64,000 bases of DNA from Arthrobacter sp. MYb227 (GTDB lineage: Bacteria; Actinomycetota; Actinomycetes; Actinomycetales; Micrococcaceae), in contig NZ_PCPT01000003.1 in the NCBI RefSeq assembly GCF_002975435.1, forward strand, positions 434,001-498,000, read 5' to 3'. Below the pieces are notes generated by a model. It ran no database searches, was not told the origin of the DNA, and saw nothing but the letters and a program-made list of their open reading frames with translations. Shown piece by piece: positions 61,417 through 64,000 of the stretch. The stretch's first letter is position 1. Every line of letters begins with the position of its first letter. A program made the position numbers and the translations under genes.

Positions 61417-62694
61417 TTAGCCGAGTTTTAAGCCCAGCAAGGCATCGAGAGCCTCGCTCAATAGGATTCCGCCTTCGGACTCGGATCCATCGAGAGTATC
61501 CGGCTCTTGGGCAGCATATGCGTCAAGCACCGCAAGCGCAGCTGGTGCGTTTAGATCGGTAGCAAGCTTTGCGCGAATGCGGGAAATCACCGCTGTTGCC
61601 TCGGCGAGTGAAGTAGTTGGCAGACGCTTACGCCACCGCTGAACACGGTTTTGGCCTTCGGCCAGCAATTCGTCGGTCCAGAACCAGTCGCTGCGGTAGT
61701 GCTGGCCCAACAGCACGGTGCGAATAGCAACGGGCTCAACCCCTGCTGCGCGCAGTTTGGACACCAATACGAGGTTGCCCAGTGACTTGCTCATTTTTTC
61801 GCCATCAAGACCCACCATGCCGGTATGCACGTAGCTTTCGGCAAGAGCCTTGCCATCGAGTGCTGCGGCATGGCCGGCGGAGAATTCGTGGTGCGGGAAA
61901 ATCAGGTCCGATCCGCCACCCTGCACCGTAAATGGTGCGGGAAGGAAACGCCTGGCAATGACCGAACATTCGATATGCCATCCCGGGCGACCCTCGCCGA
62001 GGCTTGCACCGTGCCAACGGGGTTCACCGATACGGGCTACTCTCCAAAGCAGCGGATCTAGTGCATCACGCTTACCCGGACGTTGCGGGTCCCCTCCGCG
62101 TTCGGAGAAGAATCCGAGCATGGTTTCGCGGTCATAACCGCTGACGGTGCCAAGTTTCCAGGCTTCGTTAGATGCTGCCACCGAGTCAAAGTAGATGTCC
62201 CCGTCCGGCTCACCGTTTTCACCGGGTACCAAGTAGGCAAGATCCTTGGCGACGAGTTTTTCAACAAGTGGCACCAGCCAGCTGATTGATTCGACCGCCC
62301 CAATGTATTCCTGCGGCGGGATAACATTAAGCGCTTCCATATCGGCACGGAAAAGATCTGTTTGCTCTTCGGCTAGGGCTACCCAGTCAACGCCGGTGGC
62401 TGCCGCACGCTCAAGGAGTGGGTCATCAATATCTGTCACGTTCTGCACATAGTTCACTGCCCGCCCCGCATCGCGCCAGGTGCGCTGCAACAAGTCAAAG
62501 GCCACGTAGGTGGCAGCGTGGCCCATATGGGTTGCGTCGTACGGGGTGATGCCACAGACGTACATGCTTGCCGGAGCATTTGCCTGATCTGCTGCTGCGG
62601 TATTAACCAAGCGATCCGTCGCTGTGTCATGAATTTCAAGAATTGGTGCGTTTCCCGGGATATGCGGGATGGTGGGCGCAGGCCATGCAAGCAC
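61417..62694 (-). CDS. mshC: Cysteine ligase of mycothiol synthesis
   Basis: Joins L-cysteine to glucosaminyl-inositol with ATP, the third enzyme-level step of mycothiol biosynthesis. The protein of 425 residues is a class I cysteinyl-tRNA synthetase relative: zinc Cys in [16 protein letters not shown] (the HIGH-like site) and KMSKS motif ([12 protein letters not shown]), but lacking the tRNA-binding tail. The GTG at 62694 follows AGAAAGGA and gives VLAWPAPT; the ORF opens at 62724. It fits a thiol-stress system together with the SigR-type promoter upstream of rbpA. Confidence 0.9.
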   Translation of the reverse strand: MLAWPAPTIPHIPGNAPILEIHDTATDRLVNTAAADQANAPASMYVCGITPYDATHMGHAATYVAFDLLQRTWRDAGRAVNYVQNVTDIDDPLLERAAATGVDWVALAEEQTDLFRADMEALNVIPPQEYIGAVESISWLVPLVEKLVAKDLAYLVPGENGEPDGDIYFDSVAASNEAWKLGTVSGYDRETMLGFFSERGGDPQRPGKRDALDPLLWRVARIGEPRWHGASLGEGRPGWHIECSVIARRFLPAPFTVQGGGSDLIFPHHEFSAGHAAALDGKALAESYVHTGMVGLDGEKMSKSLGNLVLVSKLRAAGVEPVAIRTVLLGQHYRSDWFWTDELLAEGQNRVQRWRKRLPTTSLAEATAVISRIRAKLATDLNAPAALAVLDAYAAQEPDTLDGSESEGGILLSEALDALLGLKLG

Positions 62695-62825
62695 GGAGCG
62701 TCCTTTCTCTGGGGCATCTGCCACAGCGGGGATGTGGTGGGTACTTTACTTTCAATAAGCCGATAAGGGGCGGGGTTATTCCATGTATGCGCAGGATCGG
62801 GTGAAAATTACACCGAAATCATGCT

Positions 62826-63650
62826 TTAGGCGTTGATGACGCCAAAACCCAACAACACATACAGTGCAAGACCAAGAGCAATTCGGTACCAGACGAAGAG
62901 GCGGTAGCTGTGCGTAGAAACGAACTTCAGGAACCAGCCAACAATCACAAACCCAACGATGAAGGCGATAAGCGTTGCAAGACCCGTTTGGGGCAGGGAA
63001 TAGATTCCGGGTTCATCGAGGGACTTCGCCAGCTTGTATAGTCCCGAGGCGAAGACGGCGGGGATTGCCAGGAGGAAGGAGTATCGTGCTGCGGCTTCAC
63101 GGGTGTAGCCCATGAATAGGCCAGCGGTGATGGTGCCGCCGGAGCGTGAAACACCTGGGATGAGCGCCATGGCCTGAGCCAAACCAAAGAAAATACCGTG
63201 CTTGGGGGTCAGCTGGGTCAGTTGGCGGTTCTGGCTACCATAATGGTCGGCAACCGCAAGGATGAGGCCAAAGACCACAAGTGTTGTAGCAACGATCCAC
63301 AATGAACGGAACGTTGTGTCGATCTGGCTTTCAAAGAGCAGGCCTAGGACTGCGATGGGGATTGAACCGATGATGATCAACCAGCCCATGCGCGCATCGG
63401 GGTCGCGGTGTGGGACCTTGCCACGTAGTGCGTTGAACCACGCGCCAATAATGCGCACAATGTCTTTCCAGAAGAACACCACCACTGCGGTTTCGGTGCC
63501 CAACTGAGTAATTGCTGTAAATGCGGCACCCGGATCGGATGCGTTAGGGAGCATTTCACCAATAATGCGCAGATGCGCACTTGAGGAGATGGGCAAAAAT
63601 TCTGTCAGACCCTGGATCAGGCCCAGGAAAGCCGCTTCAAACCAATTCAC
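62826..63650 (-). CDS. uppP: Undecaprenyl-diphosphatase
   Basis: Integral membrane phosphatase that recycles the carrier lipid of cell-wall synthesis; it also confers bacitracin tolerance. The 274-residue protein has eight helices and the two signature motifs [15 protein letters not shown] (near residue 15) and [11 protein letters not shown] (near 165) that form the active site. Starts with GTG at 63650. It is downstream of an acidic unknown gene with a 105-base gap and upstream of mshC. Confidence 0.95.
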   Translation of the reverse strand: MNWFEAAFLGLIQGLTEFLPISSSAHLRIIGEMLPNASDPGAAFTAITQLGTETAVVVFFWKDIVRIIGAWFNALRGKVPHRDPDARMGWLIIIGSIPIAVLGLLFESQIDTTFRSLWIVATTLVVFGLILAVADHYGSQNRQLTQLTPKHGIFFGLAQAMALIPGVSRSGGTITAGLFMGYTREAAARYSFLLAIPAVFASGLYKLAKSLDEPGIYSLPQTGLATLIAFIVGFVIVGWFLKFVSTHSYRLFVWYRIALGLALYVLLGFGVINA

Positions 63651-63755
63651 GTACCGACACTACTTCACCAACGCCTCTGTTACCTCGCTGGCACTCCCAG
63701 ATGCGAGAAAGTTAATACCAGCGGACTAGATACGCGTTGTGATTACTCACACGGG

Positions 63756-64000
63756 TTATTCCCGGGATCCGCCCGGTCCCACTGCTTGATCGTTGTACCC
63801 CTCGTCATCATCGTCTTCATCCACTACGCTCAGCGGTAAGAACTCTTCGTAGGCTTCATAGAGGGCATCCTCATACTCCTCGAAGGCATCTGCGACGGCC
63901 AGAAATGCCGAACTCAGTGCCGCATCTTCGGCACCACGTTTGGAGGCCACTGCCGCTAGATGTTCTTCAAGGCAGCTAATCAGGACGCTGAGTGCTACGC
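63756..64000 (-). CDS. 3' part of an acidic protein of unknown function
   Basis: The frame is open from the window's right edge to the stop at 63756, giving about 80 residues. It is rich in Asp/Glu with an Ala-rich helical start (CLEEHLAAVASKRG) and a run DEDDDDEGY. No family can be named from this part. Position beside uppP is typical for a small conserved Arthrobacter-type gene. Confidence 0.5.
   Translation of the reverse strand, partial: VALSVLISCLEEHLAAVASKRGAEDAALSSAFLAVADAFEEYEDALYEAYEEFLPLSVVDEDDDDEGYNDQAVGPGGSRE

Overview
The window looks like a chromosomal segment of a moderate-GC actinobacterium of the Micrococcaceae (Arthrobacter/Glutamicibacter type). The evidence is a Pup-proteasome locus with a naturally fused pafBC gene, the mycothiol ligase MshC, the RNA polymerase-binding protein RbpA, a divergent ctaE/trpD pair, HelY and many GTG starts. 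The species cannot be fixed from sequence alone.

Layout. 1-3.6 kb: the 5' part of ctaE, trpD, a stand-alone AsnC-type ligand-binding protein, a DUF3054 membrane protein and a frameshifted glutamine amidotransferase. 3.85-8.3 kb: a tightly overlapping six-gene biotin-type operon on the minus strand (bioY, an acyl-CoA ligase, an unusual thiolase, bioM, bioN, a CHY zinc-finger protein) behind a palindromic BioQ-like operator. 8.9-10.4 kb: an MFS exporter. 10.7-17.5 kb: a metal-resistance block with an arsenic cassette (arsR | acr3-arsC-flavoprotein with a Cys-rich tail), then a cadmium-type P1B ATPase with a CmtR repressor and a small membrane protein carrying a CPVC motif.

17.6-32.4 kb is accessory DNA: PhzF-like protein, orphan DNA methyltransferase, VOC pseudogene, SGNH hydrolase, MgtA-type glycosyltransferase, and a four-gene lower-GC island that encodes a secreted I36-like protein, a four-cysteine lipoprotein, a membrane-fusion protein and a MacB-like ABC transporter. 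It is followed by mobile-element debris: a broken ISL3 transposase, an amber-interrupted lipoprotein, a Tn3 transposase fragment fused in frame to the end of a metalloprotease, and a TnsA-like endonuclease gene beside five phased 18-bp repeats that look like a Tn7-like transposon end.

32.5-64 kb is mostly conserved core: ZapE-like ATPase, peptide deformylase, S9 peptidase, RlmA-like methyltransferase, NfeD/SPFH pair, rbpA with a SigR-type promoter, polyprenol-phosphate mannose synthase, an amidohydrolase, helY, tatC, tatA, pafBC, two FKBP isomerases, then pafA-prcA-prcB-pup-dop-arc (all on the minus strand, transcribed arc to pafA), trmI, a site-2 protease, a HAD phosphatase, a PAC2 protein, mshC, uppP and the end of an acidic protein. 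The Pup ligase PafA, depupylase Dop, ATPase ARC and 20S core together form the regulated proteolysis system; PafBC, downstream in the same block, is the DNA-damage regulator historically linked to it. Several gene ends carry very long, nearly perfect hairpins.
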